Of a stretch of DNA of 64,000 nt, positions 33,699 through 42,551 are shown piece after piece (the first letter of the stretch is position 1; each line of letters starts with the position of its first letter). The notes beneath the pieces are model-generated. The model was not told the origin of the DNA and searched no databases. It saw only the letters and a list, made by a program, of their open reading frames with translations. A program made the position numbers and the translations under genes. The stretch is from Granulicella sp. L56 (lineage in GTDB: Bacteria; Acidobacteriota; Terriglobia; Terriglobales; Acidobacteriaceae): NCBI RefSeq assembly GCF_009765835.1, contig NZ_LMUS01000006.1, positions 2,190,438 through 2,254,437 of the forward strand, written 5' to 3'.

Positions 33699-34571
33699 TT
33701 ACTTCTTTTTCAGCAGATGGTCGGGGTTGAAGAGTTCGTGCGGCAGGCCGGTGTTGTACTGCACGTTGGTCAGGAAGCGCTGATTGCTCATGTCGCCGTT
33801 GTGATAACGGGTAATGGTGAGGGGTGTGGGCAGGCCCTGCATGGTGTGATAGTCGTCGTACTCCTCGACATCCTCGTCGTGGTCTTTGAAGGTGGTGTTG
33901 CGCCACTCAAAAGTACGGCGCAGGGGAAGGTGGGTGGTGGCATCGAGGTCGATGGTGACGCCATCGTTGTTCGCGCTGAGGATGGTGACCTGATCTGCCA
34001 TGCGGCGCTCGACCATGCTGGTGCCGTCGTAGAGCACCATGACGCCGGGGGCCTTGAGCCAGGTGCGAACCACGTCTTCGATGGAGTGGGCCTGCCTGCG
34101 GTAGTAGTCCTCGACCTGATCTTTGGGCAGGGTGGTCTTGCCCTTGAAGGTGACCTCGTAGCCTTCGCCGCCGGTCCAGATCTGCACGACGTCGATCTTC
34201 TTGCCAGGGAAGATCATGCTCTTGTCCGTGAGGAAGCCGATGCGCTCGGCCTGCGGCTGTTCCCCCTCGGGAAACTGTTGCCACGCGTCGAACTCTACCA
34301 CCATGCCATTGGGTCTCCCCTGAAAAAAGGTGGCGATGTGGCCGTGGAACTGCATGTCCCGGCGATGGAGCCACGCGTCTCCGCCCAGCGCGGTGACCAT
34401 CTCGTCCATCAATTGATGCCCGCGCTGTTCCTGCGTCTGCGGAGTGGGCTGGGCGGTCGTCGCGTTGGGAATATCGCTGGCCTGTGCCCGGAGCAGGGGC
34501 GAGGCGAACGTGGCTGACAAGATGCCTGACAACAGGGTGCAGAAAAACAGGGTGCAGAGAACCTTCTTCAT
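33699..34571 (-). CDS. Secreted protein of unknown function (LolA-like fold possible)
   Basis: 290 residues from ATG 34571 (ribosome site GGAG). Signal peptide MKKVLCTLFFCTLLSGILSA. The mature part starts with a Thr/Pro/Gln-rich linker and then a beta-rich domain (LMDEMVTALGGDAWLHRR, IWTGGEGYEVTFKGK, ATTHLPLRRTFEWRN, YDDYHTMQGLPTPLTITRY). The last motifs resemble outer-membrane lipoprotein-sorting type proteins common in Acidobacteria. It sits 26 bases upstream of fabZ on the same strand, hinting at an envelope role, but no activity can be assigned. Confidence 0.78.
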   Translation of the reverse strand: MKKVLCTLFFCTLLSGILSATFASPLLRAQASDIPNATTAQPTPQTQEQRGHQLMDEMVTALGGDAWLHRRDMQFHGHIATFFQGRPNGMVVEFDAWQQFPEGEQPQAERIGFLTDKSMIFPGKKIDVVQIWTGGEGYEVTFKGKTTLPKDQVEDYYRRQAHSIEDVVRTWLKAPGVMVLYDGTSMVERRMADQVTILSANNDGVTIDLDATTHLPLRRTFEWRNTTFKDHDEDVEEYDDYHTMQGLPTPLTITRYHNGDMSNQRFLTNVQYNTGLPHELFNPDHLLKKK

Positions 34572-34744
34572 CGAAACTCCATTGGCAACGAATCCATCGC
34601 TTCTTTGGACGGCTGCGGGCGGGCGAATGTTCGGGCAAAAAATATTCTGCATAGATCCCGCTTATCCGATAATCTCATCCTCACGCAATCGCATCGCCTG
34701 CGCGGCGCGTTGCCAATTCTCTCAACAGCGGAGCCTGTCCGAAT

Positions 34745-35125
34745 ATGAAGATCGCCGTAGTGATAGCTCGTGTTTTGCTTGGCCTGATATTTCTTGTCTT
34801 CGGCCTCAACTATTTCTTCCATTTTCTTCCCATGCCGCCGCCGCCGGGCGATGCCGGTGTATTGATGGGCATCTTCTACACGCATGGCTGGCTGACCTTC
34901 CACGGTGTGCTCTATGTGCTTGCCGGCGCGCTGCTGGTGGCCGGATGGTACGTTCCCGTCGGGCTGACCATTCTGGGACCCATTATTGTGAACATCCTGC
35001 TGTTCCATCTCACGATTGCGCCGGGCATCGCTCCGGGAGCTGTGGCGGCTGTGCTGGAGCTGTTCCTGATCTGGGCCTACTGGCCAGCCTTTCGGGGTAT
35101 CTTTACCGCGAAGCTGGAGGCGTAG
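34745..35125 (+). CDS. DoxX-like small membrane protein
   Basis: 126 residues, four hydrophobic segments (residues about 4-25, 48-68, 72-90 and 100-118), starting MKIAVVIARVLLGLIFLVFG, typical of DoxX/SURF4-like proteins. The family is linked to respiratory or thiosulfate-related membrane complexes in some organisms, but the general role is unknown. It is followed at once by the long non-coding repeat element. Confidence 0.85.
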   Translation: MKIAVVIARVLLGLIFLVFGLNYFFHFLPMPPPPGDAGVLMGIFYTHGWLTFHGVLYVLAGALLVAGWYVPVGLTILGPIIVNILLFHLTIAPGIAPGAVAAVLELFLIWAYWPAFRGIFTAKLEA

Positions 35126-35127
35126 AA

Positions 35128-35402
35128 CCTCAAAATCCCAGCAAAAGCGCTTGTCAAGCCCCAAAATGGCTTAACTTACACAAAATAAACCGAATAGAGG
35201 TTGCAGGTGAGTTTCACTCCATTCGCTACAATTTAAATAAAGCAGAAAAGAGAGAAAGGCCCCGCCGCAATGCTGGGCCTAACTCGTTTAGAAAGAATAT
35301 TTTGACCGCTAAGTCCCCTGGAATGAATATTTGTCAAAAATAAATTAGGTAAATCCTTGAATCAAAGCGCTTTAGGCCTAAAGTGCCCCGGGGGGGGGGG
35401 CC
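35128..35402 (-). repeat. Long dispersed non-coding element R, copy 1
   Basis: About 275 bases matching, in reverse orientation, the right edge of the window (63695-64000). Shared blocks in order (minus strand): CAAATATTCATTC; CAAAATATTCTTTCTAAACG then AGTTAGGCCCAGC; a GC-rich hairpin with a T-rich tail (35257-35280); TAGCGAATGG; GGGGCTTGACA; TGGGATTTTGAGG. Two tandem 29-30 base units (AAATATTC(A/T)TTC...GA(G/C)TTAG) precede the hairpin. The left end has a near-palindrome CTTTAGGCCTAAAG and a run of 11 G. No coding potential. Confidence 0.85.
35257..35280 (-). terminator. Terminator-like hairpin inside element R, copy 1
   Basis: On the minus strand AGGCCCAGC, 6-base loop, GCGGGGCCT with one mismatch, followed by TTCTCTCTTTTC. 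The same hairpin with a perfect stem is in copy 2 (63815-63839). Confidence 0.6.
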
Positions 35403-35446
35403 TCCCGGAAATCTTTAGCCTAAGAATCTGTTTAAAACTCATTAGC

Positions 35447-35530
35447 CACGTCATCTCGACCGGAGCCGCGCGGTTTCATCGCGCGGCGGAGTGGAGAGAC
35501 CCCTGTATTTCGCTTTTGTTTTTTGTTGTT
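35447..35530 (+). repeat. Dispersed intergenic repeat family A, copy 4
   Basis: CACGTCATCTCGACCGGAGC, then a hairpin-forming insert (CCGCGCGGTTTCATCGCGCGG), then CGGAGTGGAGAGACCCCTGT and ATTTCGCTTTTGTTTTTTG. It lies between element R and the MmcQ gene; together the two repeats fill the 448-base gap between DoxX and MmcQ. Confidence 0.9.
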
Positions 35531-35573
35531 GCCAGTTGTTCTGAACTTCAGAGAGGCAATTTTTAAACGGGTT

Positions 35574-36011
35574 CTACGAGGCTGATCGCCGGGAGGCCAG
35601 AAGTTTTCTGCGTTCCGTTATGAGCTGCCTTTGTTTCGTCTTCGGCATGGTCAGCATGGTGCGGGTCTTTGGCGGCAGCTTGGCCAGGGTCAGGTCGTAG
35701 GCGGCGCGCAGTTGCTGCTCCCACTCGGCGGTGCGAAAGACGTTCCAGCGCTCGGCGGCGACCCAGTGAATGCGGGCGACGTAGGGCGCGGGGAAGATGC
35801 CGTCGATCTCGAGTAGTTCGGCGGAGCGCTCCGGCCCTGCGGGGTAGGAGATGACGCGCGGGTGGTTGTCGGTCTGTTCGAGCTTGACCCAGGCAAACAT
35901 CTTGCCGCCGACGGCTTTGTCCCCAACCCAGAAGACGAGGCCACCGAACTGCGCGGTTTCGACGACGTGAGGAAGGCCAAGGAGGAAGGCGCGGATGCGT
36001 TCGACGTCCAT
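35574..36011 (-). CDS. MmcQ/YjbR family protein
   Basis: 145 residues: MDVERIRAFLLGLPHVVETA, FWVGDKAVGGKMFAWVKL, APYVARIHWVAAERW and LRAAYDLTLAKLPPKTR, matching the MmcQ/YjbR fold (a small alpha/beta protein with a CyaY-like double-wing, proposed to bind DNA). The role is unproven. 20 bases downstream of the DUF2256-DUF3253 gene, probably one transcript. Confidence 0.88.
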   Translation of the reverse strand: MDVERIRAFLLGLPHVVETAQFGGLVFWVGDKAVGGKMFAWVKLEQTDNHPRVISYPAGPERSAELLEIDGIFPAPYVARIHWVAAERWNVFRTAEWEQQLRAAYDLTLAKLPPKTRTMLTMPKTKQRQLITERRKLLASRRSAS

Positions 36012-36031
36012 GACAGAAGTATAGGAGAGGC

Positions 36032-36472
36032 TTAGCGCAGGCGAAGCCGGATGGGGCCTTTTGCTGTGGCGGGATCAACGATTGCTCCATGCTGGGTGAT
36101 GACAATCTTTCCCGCGACCACAAGACGACGCGCCGCGGCACGGGCTGGCTCCACCAGCCCCTCCCAGTCGCGGCGAGTGGCTTTGTCCTTACCGCGAGCG
36201 TCGCCGCTGACCAGCTTCGCCGCCTCTGACGGGCAGATCGTCTTGCTCCTGTCTCCATCGACGCTGCGTTCGGCGAGAAGCTCAAGAATGGCGGCCTCAA
36301 GTGCCACATCCTTTTCGCCGGGGCGGTAGCCGGTGCAGGCTTCGCTACAGAACTTAACGATGTCCCAGTCCTGCTCCCACTTCTTCTGCCACTGAATGGG
36401 GCGGCGGCAGGTCTTGCAAAGCTTGTCTTTGCGTGGAGTGGGACGCTCGGGGTTGCGTTTGCGGTCGGGCAT
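36032..36472 (-). CDS. DUF2256-DUF3253 fusion protein
   Basis: 146 residues in two parts. Residues about 15-50 are a DUF2256 zinc-type module (KLCKTCRRPIQWQKKW, VKFCSEACTGYRPGE; Cys pairs C-x2-C and C-x3-C). Residues about 55-146 match DUF3253, a winged-helix-like domain (ILELLAERS, TICPSEAAKLV, VEPARAAARRLVVAGKIVIT, VDPATAKGPIRLRLR). Both families usually occur as separate short proteins. The order suggests a zinc knuckle joined to a DNA-binding domain, but no function is known. Confidence 0.85.
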   Translation of the reverse strand: MPDRKRNPERPTPRKDKLCKTCRRPIQWQKKWEQDWDIVKFCSEACTGYRPGEKDVALEAAILELLAERSVDGDRSKTICPSEAAKLVSGDARGKDKATRRDWEGLVEPARAAARRLVVAGKIVITQHGAIVDPATAKGPIRLRLR

Positions 36473-36563
36473 GAATTGAAAAGGGGTGGATATTTATCAA
36501 GGTGCCTATTTGGGTAAATTTGGATCAGGCGTTGAGGGATACACCACCCACTATACTTTCGCC

Positions 36564-37124
36564 ATGGAATTCAAGCTGGTGAAAGTGTTCTTACTCATGG
36601 CGGCTTGCTTTTGCGTGGGAGGTATTGGTTATGGGGTGTACGCGAGTAGAGAGAGTATTTCTCCTAAGAAGGGCAAGGGGCGACTCATTGCGTTCCTTCT
36701 TTGCGGAGCGGGTATTTGCATCGGTGCATTAGCTATCGGCTCGTTGCAATGGACAACCCCCATTTATCAGGTAGATGGAGTCGTCGAAAGTGCGCAAATT
36801 CACTCACAGAATAAAGGATATAGAACGAGCCTGATAGTGCAGACATCATCGGGTGTGGACTTGGTACTTAACGCAGATGGTCGGAGTCCTTATTTCCGGA
36901 CTGGTGAACATCTCCAGGTGTCTTATCGTGGATATAGTGGCTCGATACACAAAGCCCTGTTTCTTTCCCCTACCGGAAATGAAGAAGGTATTTTCAATGG
37001 TACTGATGATTGGCCGCCTTACTTTATGTTCCTAATGGGGTTGTTTGTTATGTGGGCAGGAGTTCGCAAATTCAAACGTGATCCTGAAGGAGCAGGGGAG
37101 TCTAAAGGTATGTGGGGAAATTGA
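36564..37124 (+). CDS. Membrane protein of unknown function
   Basis: 186 residues from ATG 36564. Hydrophobic segments lie at about residues 6-26, 39-59 and 152-170 (FMFLMGLFVMWAG), with a soluble beta-rich stretch between the second and third (VDGVVESAQIHSQNKG, DLVLNADGRSPYFRTG, LQVSYRGYSG), like DUF3592-type proteins. A TATACT box (36552-36557) lies only 6 bases before the ATG and no ribosome site is seen, so the mRNA may be leaderless. AT-richer than neighbours. A longer frame begins at 36486, but the start chosen fits the membrane helix. Confidence 0.65.
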   Translation: MEFKLVKVFLLMAACFCVGGIGYGVYASRESISPKKGKGRLIAFLLCGAGICIGALAIGSLQWTTPIYQVDGVVESAQIHSQNKGYRTSLIVQTSSGVDLVLNADGRSPYFRTGEHLQVSYRGYSGSIHKALFLSPTGNEEGIFNGTDDWPPYFMFLMGLFVMWAGVRKFKRDPEGAGESKGMWGN

Positions 37125-37149
37125 CCTCTGTTTGAAAAGTCCGGGTCTT

Positions 37150-37155
37150 TATACT
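37150..37155 (+). promoter_or_regulatory. Candidate -10 box for tyrS
   Basis: TATACT at 37150-37155; transcription would start near 37162. This supports the tyrS start at 37188 rather than 37155 or 37164. A -35 at optimal spacing is not clear (TTGACC at 37121 is 23 bases away). Confidence 0.4.
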
Positions 37156-37187
37156 TGAAAGATATGTCCGCTTCTATAACGGAGACC

Positions 37188-38432
37188 ATGGCTAATTTTT
37201 TATCGCTTGAAGACCAGCTTGACCTCATCACCAAGGGCGCTGCCGAGATTCTTCCGCTGGACGCTCTTAAGGAGCGCATTCAGCAGTCCATCGCTTCGGG
37301 CAAGCCGATGCGCATCAAGGCGGGATTTGACCCGACTGCACCGGACCTGCATCTGGGCCATACGGTGCTGATTCGCAAGCTACGGCACTTTCAGCAACTG
37401 GGGCATACGGTCATCTTTTTGATTGGGGATTCGACGGCGCTGATCGGCGACCCGACCGGGCGCAACGTGACCCGCAAGCCGCTGACGCCCGAGCAGATTG
37501 CCGCCAACGCGGAGACGTACAAGGAGCAGGTGTTCAAGATTCTGGACCCGGAGAAGACCGAGGTTCGGTACAACTCCGAGTGGCTGGACAAGCTGAACTA
37601 CTACGACATGGTGCGGCTGCTGGCGCAGTTCACGGTGTCGCAGATGCTGGAGCGCGAGGACTTCCACAAGCGCTTCGACGCGGAGCAGCCGATTGCGCTG
37701 CACGAGATGATCTATCCCGTGGCGCAGGGGTACGACTCGGTTGAGCTGAAGAGCGATGTGGAGCTGGGCGGGACGGACCAGAAGTTCAACCTGATGCGTG
37801 GGCGCGATCTGCAGAAGCACTTTGGCGAACCGCAGCAGATTGTGCTGATGGTGCCGATTTTGGAAGGGCTGGACGGCGTGCAGAAGATGTCGAAGTCGCT
37901 GAATAATGCGATTGGCATTCATGAGCCGGCGTCGGAGATGTATGGCAAGCTGATGTCGATCTCCGACGAGCTGATGTGGAAGTATTGGACGCTGCTGACT
38001 GATCTGCGTAAGTCGGAGATTGCGCAGATGCAGGCCGATGTGACCGATGGCAAGCTGCATCCGATGCAGACGAAGAAGAACCTCGCGCATGCAATTACTG
38101 CCGATTTTCATTCGGCGGCTGAGGCCGATGCGGCGGCGGAGAACTGGGCGCAGCAGTTTCAGCAGCGCGGAGTGGCGAACGATCTCGAAGAGGTAACGGT
38201 GGAATACAGTGCCGTCGCGGGGGCCGATGCGAATACAGTGCGGATGGCGAAGCTCCTGGCACAGGCTGGACTCGCCAGTTCGGCAAGCGAGGCTACGCGC
38301 AAGCTGGCCGAGGGAGCAGTGCGCGTAGGCACTGAGGTGCACCGCGAAGCAACGCTATCGCTGGAATCATTGCCGGCGAAGCTGACGGTGCGGCTGGGCA
38401 AGCGGGCCAAGGCTATTACGATTACGGCATGA
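37188..38432 (+). CDS. tyrS: Tyrosyl-tRNA synthetase
   Basis: 414 residues, class I synthetase: [19 protein letters not shown] (HIGH motif), [30 protein letters not shown] and [11 protein letters not shown] (KMSKS). A C-terminal S4-like RNA-binding domain follows ([20 protein letters not shown] ... EGAVRVG). The HLGH form, the [11 protein letters not shown] spacing and the KMSKS loop are those of the TyrRZ-type enzyme. I start at ATG 37188 (GGAG just upstream and a -10 box at 37150); ATG 37164 or TTG 37155 would add 8 or 11 residues. Confidence 0.95.
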   Translation: MANFLSLEDQLDLITKGAAEILPLDALKERIQQSIASGKPMRIKAGFDPTAPDLHLGHTVLIRKLRHFQQLGHTVIFLIGDSTALIGDPTGRNVTRKPLTPEQIAANAETYKEQVFKILDPEKTEVRYNSEWLDKLNYYDMVRLLAQFTVSQMLEREDFHKRFDAEQPIALHEMIYPVAQGYDSVELKSDVELGGTDQKFNLMRGRDLQKHFGEPQQIVLMVPILEGLDGVQKMSKSLNNAIGIHEPASEMYGKLMSISDELMWKYWTLLTDLRKSEIAQMQADVTDGKLHPMQTKKNLAHAITADFHSAAEADAAAENWAQQFQQRGVANDLEEVTVEYSAVAGADANTVRMAKLLAQAGLASSASEATRKLAEGAVRVGTEVHREATLSLESLPAKLTVRLGKRAKAITITA

Positions 38433-38496
38433 GCCGCGTTTGAGTCGTCGCATGGTTTTGGCACAAACCTGCGCGGAAAGATGGCATCCTACCACT

Positions 38497-39303
38497 ATGC
38501 GTATGTTGACCCGCTCGAAGTTCTTTTGCTGTGTGGCCCTGGTTCTTTTTGTTGCTCTGCCGCTCCACGCGCAGGACCCCAGGCAGATCGTGCAGACAGC
38601 GGTTAACACGGAGCTGGCCGCGAGCCGCAACGATCACAGCCTGTGGCGATATCGCGACGCGCAAAGGGAAGCGAACAAAGTTTCCATTGTGGTGCAGACC
38701 GCCAAGGGCTCGGTAAAGCGCCTGATCGAGAAGAATGGCGCACCGCTGACTGCTGCCGAAGCGCAGACAGAAGATGCACGGATACAGAATGCGATCCACG
38801 ACCCGGAGAAGATGGCGAAGCAGAGGAGAGATGGCGCGTCCGACGATAAAAGCGCGACGGAGCTGCTGAATATGCTTCCCACGGCGTTTCTCTGGAAGAT
38901 CGCGAACGAGAACCGCGATTCAATCACGCTGACCTTCACTCCTAATCCTGACTTCAGCCCGCCGGACATGCAGTCGCGTGTGTTGAGTGCGATGGCAGGC
39001 GATCTGGTAGTGGACAAAAAACAGCATCGCATCGAGACCATCAGTGGAAAGCTGGTGCGCGACGTGACCTTCGGCTGGGGGCTGCTGGGACGGATGAAGC
39101 AGGGCGGAACGTTTCGTGTGGAACGGCGCGAGTTGAAGCCGGGACTGTGGCAGATTACCGAGACGCATGTGAATATCGCGGGCAAGGCGCTGCTGTTCAA
39201 AAATATTGGCCAGCAGCAGGATGAGGTGCAGACGGACTTTACCCAGGTGCCTGCGAACACGACGTTCGAACAGGCGGCGGAGATGTCGAAAGAGAAGCAT
39301 TAG
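38497..39303 (+). CDS. Secreted protein of unknown function
   Basis: 268 residues. Signal peptide with a hydrophobic core FFCCVALVLFVALPLHAQ. The mature protein is soluble: an N-terminal helical stretch (DHSLWRYRDAQREANKVSI), a central ITLTFTPNPDFSPPD, then VVDKKQHRIETISGKLVRDV and WQITETHVNIAGKALLFKNI, a beta-strand pattern seen in acidobacterial secreted proteins of unknown role. Between tyrS and rnr on the same strand. The frame is open 19 codons upstream, but the signal peptide decides the start. Confidence 0.78.
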   Translation: MRMLTRSKFFCCVALVLFVALPLHAQDPRQIVQTAVNTELAASRNDHSLWRYRDAQREANKVSIVVQTAKGSVKRLIEKNGAPLTAAEAQTEDARIQNAIHDPEKMAKQRRDGASDDKSATELLNMLPTAFLWKIANENRDSITLTFTPNPDFSPPDMQSRVLSAMAGDLVVDKKQHRIETISGKLVRDVTFGWGLLGRMKQGGTFRVERRELKPGLWQITETHVNIAGKALLFKNIGQQQDEVQTDFTQVPANTTFEQAAEMSKEKH

Positions 39304-39350
39304 CCGCTGCCGCTGCGCGATGATGGTCGCGGCGGTATGCTCAGAGTGAG

Positions 39351-42056
39351 ATGGCGCAGACACCGTATCCCCGAAGTGATCGTGAACTGATTGGCAGGAT
39401 TGAGCGCTCTCCGGGACATCGCGCTGGATATAAGCAGTTGGTGCGCGAGTTTGGGCTGGGCGGTGGCCGCGAACGGCGTCTGCTGCTGGAGCAGCTTGCG
39501 CGCATCACCGCTCGCGGAGAGCTGGTCAAGATCGACACGGAGCAGTGGAGCCTGCCTGCCGCTGCGCCCGAGAAGACGGCGCGTGCTTCGCGAAATGTCG
39601 AGCAGCCCGTGGAACACCGTGCCACACGCGACCGGCTGGTGGCGGGAAAGATCGATCTGCACCGCGATGGTTATGGCTTCGTCCGTCCCAACCAAAGCAC
39701 CAACCGCGAAGACGATCTCTTCATTCCTCCGAATGAATTGAACGGAGCGATGCAGGGCGACGAGGTGCTGGTGGACGAAGCGCCGCCGGGCCGCGATGGG
39801 CGCCGGTCGGGCCGTGTAGCGCGTGTGCTGACGCGACGAAATCCTACGGTGGTCGGCCTCTTTCACTACGCGCGGTCGCGGGGGCGAGCGAATGCCTGGG
39901 AGAATGCGCCTGTAGTCAACGGAAATTACGTTACGCCACTCGACGAGCGGATGACGCAGGCCATTCTTATACCCGAGGGCGCTGAGATTGCCATCACGCC
40001 GACGCAGACGCCGCATCGCGTGTTGGGCGAAGAGGCCCAGGCGCAGCGGGCTCACTGGTCGGAGGAACTGGATCCACACTGGCCGCTGGAAGGGCTTGCG
40101 GTCGATATTGAGATTACGGATTTTCCTGCGCCGGGACGTCCTGCGCGCGGGCGTGTGCTCGAAGTTTTAGGGCCGCCGGATGCGTTCGGCGTTGATGTCG
40201 AGATCATTATTCGCAAGCATCATCTGCCGTATACCTTTCCTGCCAATGTGCTGGCAGAGGCTACGGCATCGGCTGCGCAGACGGTCGAGACGCTGGGTGC
40301 GGACGAGGTGGAACGGCGCAGAGATTTTCGGGGGCTGCCGATCGTCACCATCGATGGCGAGACGGCGCGAGACTTCGACGATGCCGTGCTGGTAGAGCCG
40401 CTGGCCAATGGCAACTGGCAGCTTCAGGTGCACATCGCCGATGTGAGCCACTATGTTCGTCCGGGTACGGCGCTCGATCTTGAAGCGCGGCTGCGTGGGA
40501 CGTCAGTTTATTTTCCTGATCGCGCAATTCCTATGCTGCCGAATCAGCTTTCGAGCGGAATGTGCAGCTTGCGGCCGGATGAGGATCGCCTGGTGCTGAG
40601 CTGCTTGATGGAGATCGACGCGCGTGGCGAGGTGCTCGGTTACGAATTGTTTGAGGGCATCATTCGCAGTGCACGGCGCATGACGTACACGCAGATTCAA
40701 GCGGTGCTCGACGGAGATGTGGCGACGCGCGCTGAGTTTGCCGCGCTCGTGCCGGACTTCGAGCGCATGTACGAGCTGGCGTTGAAGCTGAATGCGAAGC
40801 GCCATCGTCGTGGTTCAATCGACTTCGACCTGCCGGAGCCGGTGGTGCAGTTCGATCCCGAAGGCAATATGGAAGCCATCGTGCGCTCGCAGCGCGGCTG
40901 GTCGCATCGCTTGATTGAAGAGTTCATGCTCTCGGCCAACGAGTGCGTCGCGCACTGGATTGAGGCGCAGGGAGTGCCGGGCATCTATCGCATTCACGAG
41001 ATGCCCGATCCCAAGCGCATCGTCGATTTCGAAGAGACAGCGAGCCAGTTCGGCTACTCGCTCGGCTTCAGCAGCCTGCCGGTGAAGCGCGTGCAGATGA
41101 AGGCCGACCGACGCTCGGTGCGCGGGACAAATCGCACGGCGAAGACGCATGAGGTCGCCGAGTCGATCCCGGTGACGCCGCAGATGTATCAGCGGCTGAC
41201 GGCGAAGATCACGGGCAAGCCGGAGGAGCGGATTCTGGCCTACCTGATGCTGCGCTCGCTGAAGCAGGCGCGCTACAGCGAGCAGAATGTGGGCCACTTC
41301 GCTCTGGCCTCGCCCAGTTATACGCACTTCACGTCGCCCATTCGCCGCTACCCGGACCTTATCGTCCATCGGCTCCTGCGCGATCTGCTGCAGGGGGGAG
41401 CGAACCCGCATGGCGAGGCTATTCTGAGCTCCGACCCGCAGCCGTGGCGCGAGATGAGCGATGCAAAGCGGGACGCTCGACATACTTCCTCGCAGGCTCG
41501 GCTTGGCGATGCGATTGAGGCTATTCCAGAGGCAGAGATCGCTGCCATCGCGACCGAGTCGAGCCAGGCAGAACGCCGCGCCGACGATGCCGAGCGAGAG
41601 CTGATCGAGTGGAAGAAGATACGCTTCATGGAGGACCGCGTTGGGGAAGACTTCAACGCCATCATTCTCTCCTGTACGAAGTATGGTTTCTTCGTCGAGC
41701 TCGACGACCTGTTTATTGAGGGGTTGGTGCCGATTGCGAGCTTGCAGGACGACCGCTATTTCTTTCGCGACACCGACCGGCAGATCGTAGGCACACGCAA
41801 CGGCCACGTCTTCAAGATGGGCCAGCGCGTCCACGTTCTGCTCGACAGGATTGACCGTCAGCAGAAGCGGTTGCAGTTTGCGCTGTTGCCATCGGAAGAA
41901 GAGAGTCAGATTCTTCGCGGATCGCTTCGTAAGACAAAAGGGAAGGCGGCTTCGAAGAAGGAGAGTGTTCAGCCCAGTCCAAATCGTACCGGCAAACGTA
42001 AGACCAAGGACCGCGCCCGCGATAAGAAGTCTAAAGGCAAGCGCAAAAAGTCTTAG
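39351..42056 (+). CDS. rnr: Ribonuclease R (3'-5' exoribonuclease, RNB family)
   Basis: 901 residues. N-terminal winged-helix/cold-shock domains (DRELIGRIERSPGHRAGYKQ, GKIDLHRDGYGFVRPN), RNB domain with IDGETARDFDDAV (metal-binding Asp residues), YFPDRAIPMLPNQLSSGMCS and a C-terminal S1 domain (IILSCTKYGFFVELDD, RVHVLLDRID). The Lys/Arg-rich tail (about 40 residues) is typical of RNase R and needed for structured RNA. It degrades structured RNAs, including rRNA fragments and defective tmRNA targets. Good ribosome site (GAGTGAG). smpB is not in the window. Confidence 0.95.
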   Translation: MAQTPYPRSDRELIGRIERSPGHRAGYKQLVREFGLGGGRERRLLLEQLARITARGELVKIDTEQWSLPAAAPEKTARASRNVEQPVEHRATRDRLVAGKIDLHRDGYGFVRPNQSTNREDDLFIPPNELNGAMQGDEVLVDEAPPGRDGRRSGRVARVLTRRNPTVVGLFHYARSRGRANAWENAPVVNGNYVTPLDERMTQAILIPEGAEIAITPTQTPHRVLGEEAQAQRAHWSEELDPHWPLEGLAVDIEITDFPAPGRPARGRVLEVLGPPDAFGVDVEIIIRKHHLPYTFPANVLAEATASAAQTVETLGADEVERRRDFRGLPIVTIDGETARDFDDAVLVEPLANGNWQLQVHIADVSHYVRPGTALDLEARLRGTSVYFPDRAIPMLPNQLSSGMCSLRPDEDRLVLSCLMEIDARGEVLGYELFEGIIRSARRMTYTQIQAVLDGDVATRAEFAALVPDFERMYELALKLNAKRHRRGSIDFDLPEPVVQFDPEGNMEAIVRSQRGWSHRLIEEFMLSANECVAHWIEAQGVPGIYRIHEMPDPKRIVDFEETASQFGYSLGFSSLPVKRVQMKADRRSVRGTNRTAKTHEVAESIPVTPQMYQRLTAKITGKPEERILAYLMLRSLKQARYSEQNVGHFALASPSYTHFTSPIRRYPDLIVHRLLRDLLQGGANPHGEAILSSDPQPWREMSDAKRDARHTSSQARLGDAIEAIPEAEIAAIATESSQAERRADDAERELIEWKKIRFMEDRVGEDFNAIILSCTKYGFFVELDDLFIEGLVPIASLQDDRYFFRDTDRQIVGTRNGHVFKMGQRVHVLLDRIDRQQKRLQFALLPSEEESQILRGSLRKTKGKAASKKESVQPSPNRTGKRKTKDRARDKKSKGKRKKS

Positions 42057-42059
42057 GGA

Positions 42060-42153
42060 GGTTTTCCTCCAGATGTAGTCTTGGCGATTTGAGCAAAACG
42101 CAGATTCCCTTCGGGAATGACAAATAAAAGGAAGCCACCCCTGAGAGGAAATA
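42060..42153 (-). repeat. Dispersed intergenic repeat family B, copy 2 (inverted)
   Basis: Reverse complement of the unit at 20005-20098: TATTTCCTCTCAGG, GTCATTCCCGAAGGGAATCT, GCGTTTTGCTCAAATC and ACATCTGGAGGAAAACC in this order, with about ten substitutions. It starts 4 bases after the rnr stop, so it may supply its 3' end. Confidence 0.9.
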
Positions 42154-42278
42154 GCGATAGCGTGCTTATTCGCTGATTTTCTCCCTATAAAAGACCGTGA
42201 AAAGCGCAAAAACACCGCTGTTAGCCGATGCGAAAGAAATCCGCGTAAAATAAAGACTTCCAAGGAGATTTAACGCAA

Positions 42279-42551
42279 ATGGCGCACATGGTTTTCTGCA
42301 CCAAATACAAGGCTGAAATGGAAGGCCTCGACGAACCACCCTTCGATTCGGACTTCGGCCAGAAGATCTACAAAAACGTCTCCAAAAAGGCCTGGGGCGA
42401 GTGGGTAGAGCGTCAGAAGATGCTGTTGAATGAGTATCGTTTGCAGCCCTGGACGCGTGAGGCGCAGGAGTTCCTGGTGGAGCAGATGAACGAATTCTTC
42501 TTCGGCGAAGGCGGCTCTTTGCCCAAGGAATACGTCGCTCCCACGAAGTAG
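42279..42551 (+). CDS. yggX: Fe(2+)-trafficking / oxidative damage protection protein YggX
   Basis: 90 residues: MVFCTKYKAEMEGLDEPPFD, GQKIYKNVSKKAWGEWVERQ, LLNEYRL and a C-terminal VEQMNEFFFGEG match YggX. The conserved Cys near the N-terminus (FCTKYK) is present. In enteric bacteria YggX protects iron-sulfur enzymes from superoxide and is linked to Fe-S repair. Usually next to mutY; here it follows rnr and precedes tRNA-Pro. Ribosome site AAGGAG is good. Confidence 0.96.
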   Translation: MAHMVFCTKYKAEMEGLDEPPFDSDFGQKIYKNVSKKAWGEWVERQKMLLNEYRLQPWTREAQEFLVEQMNEFFFGEGGSLPKEYVAPTK

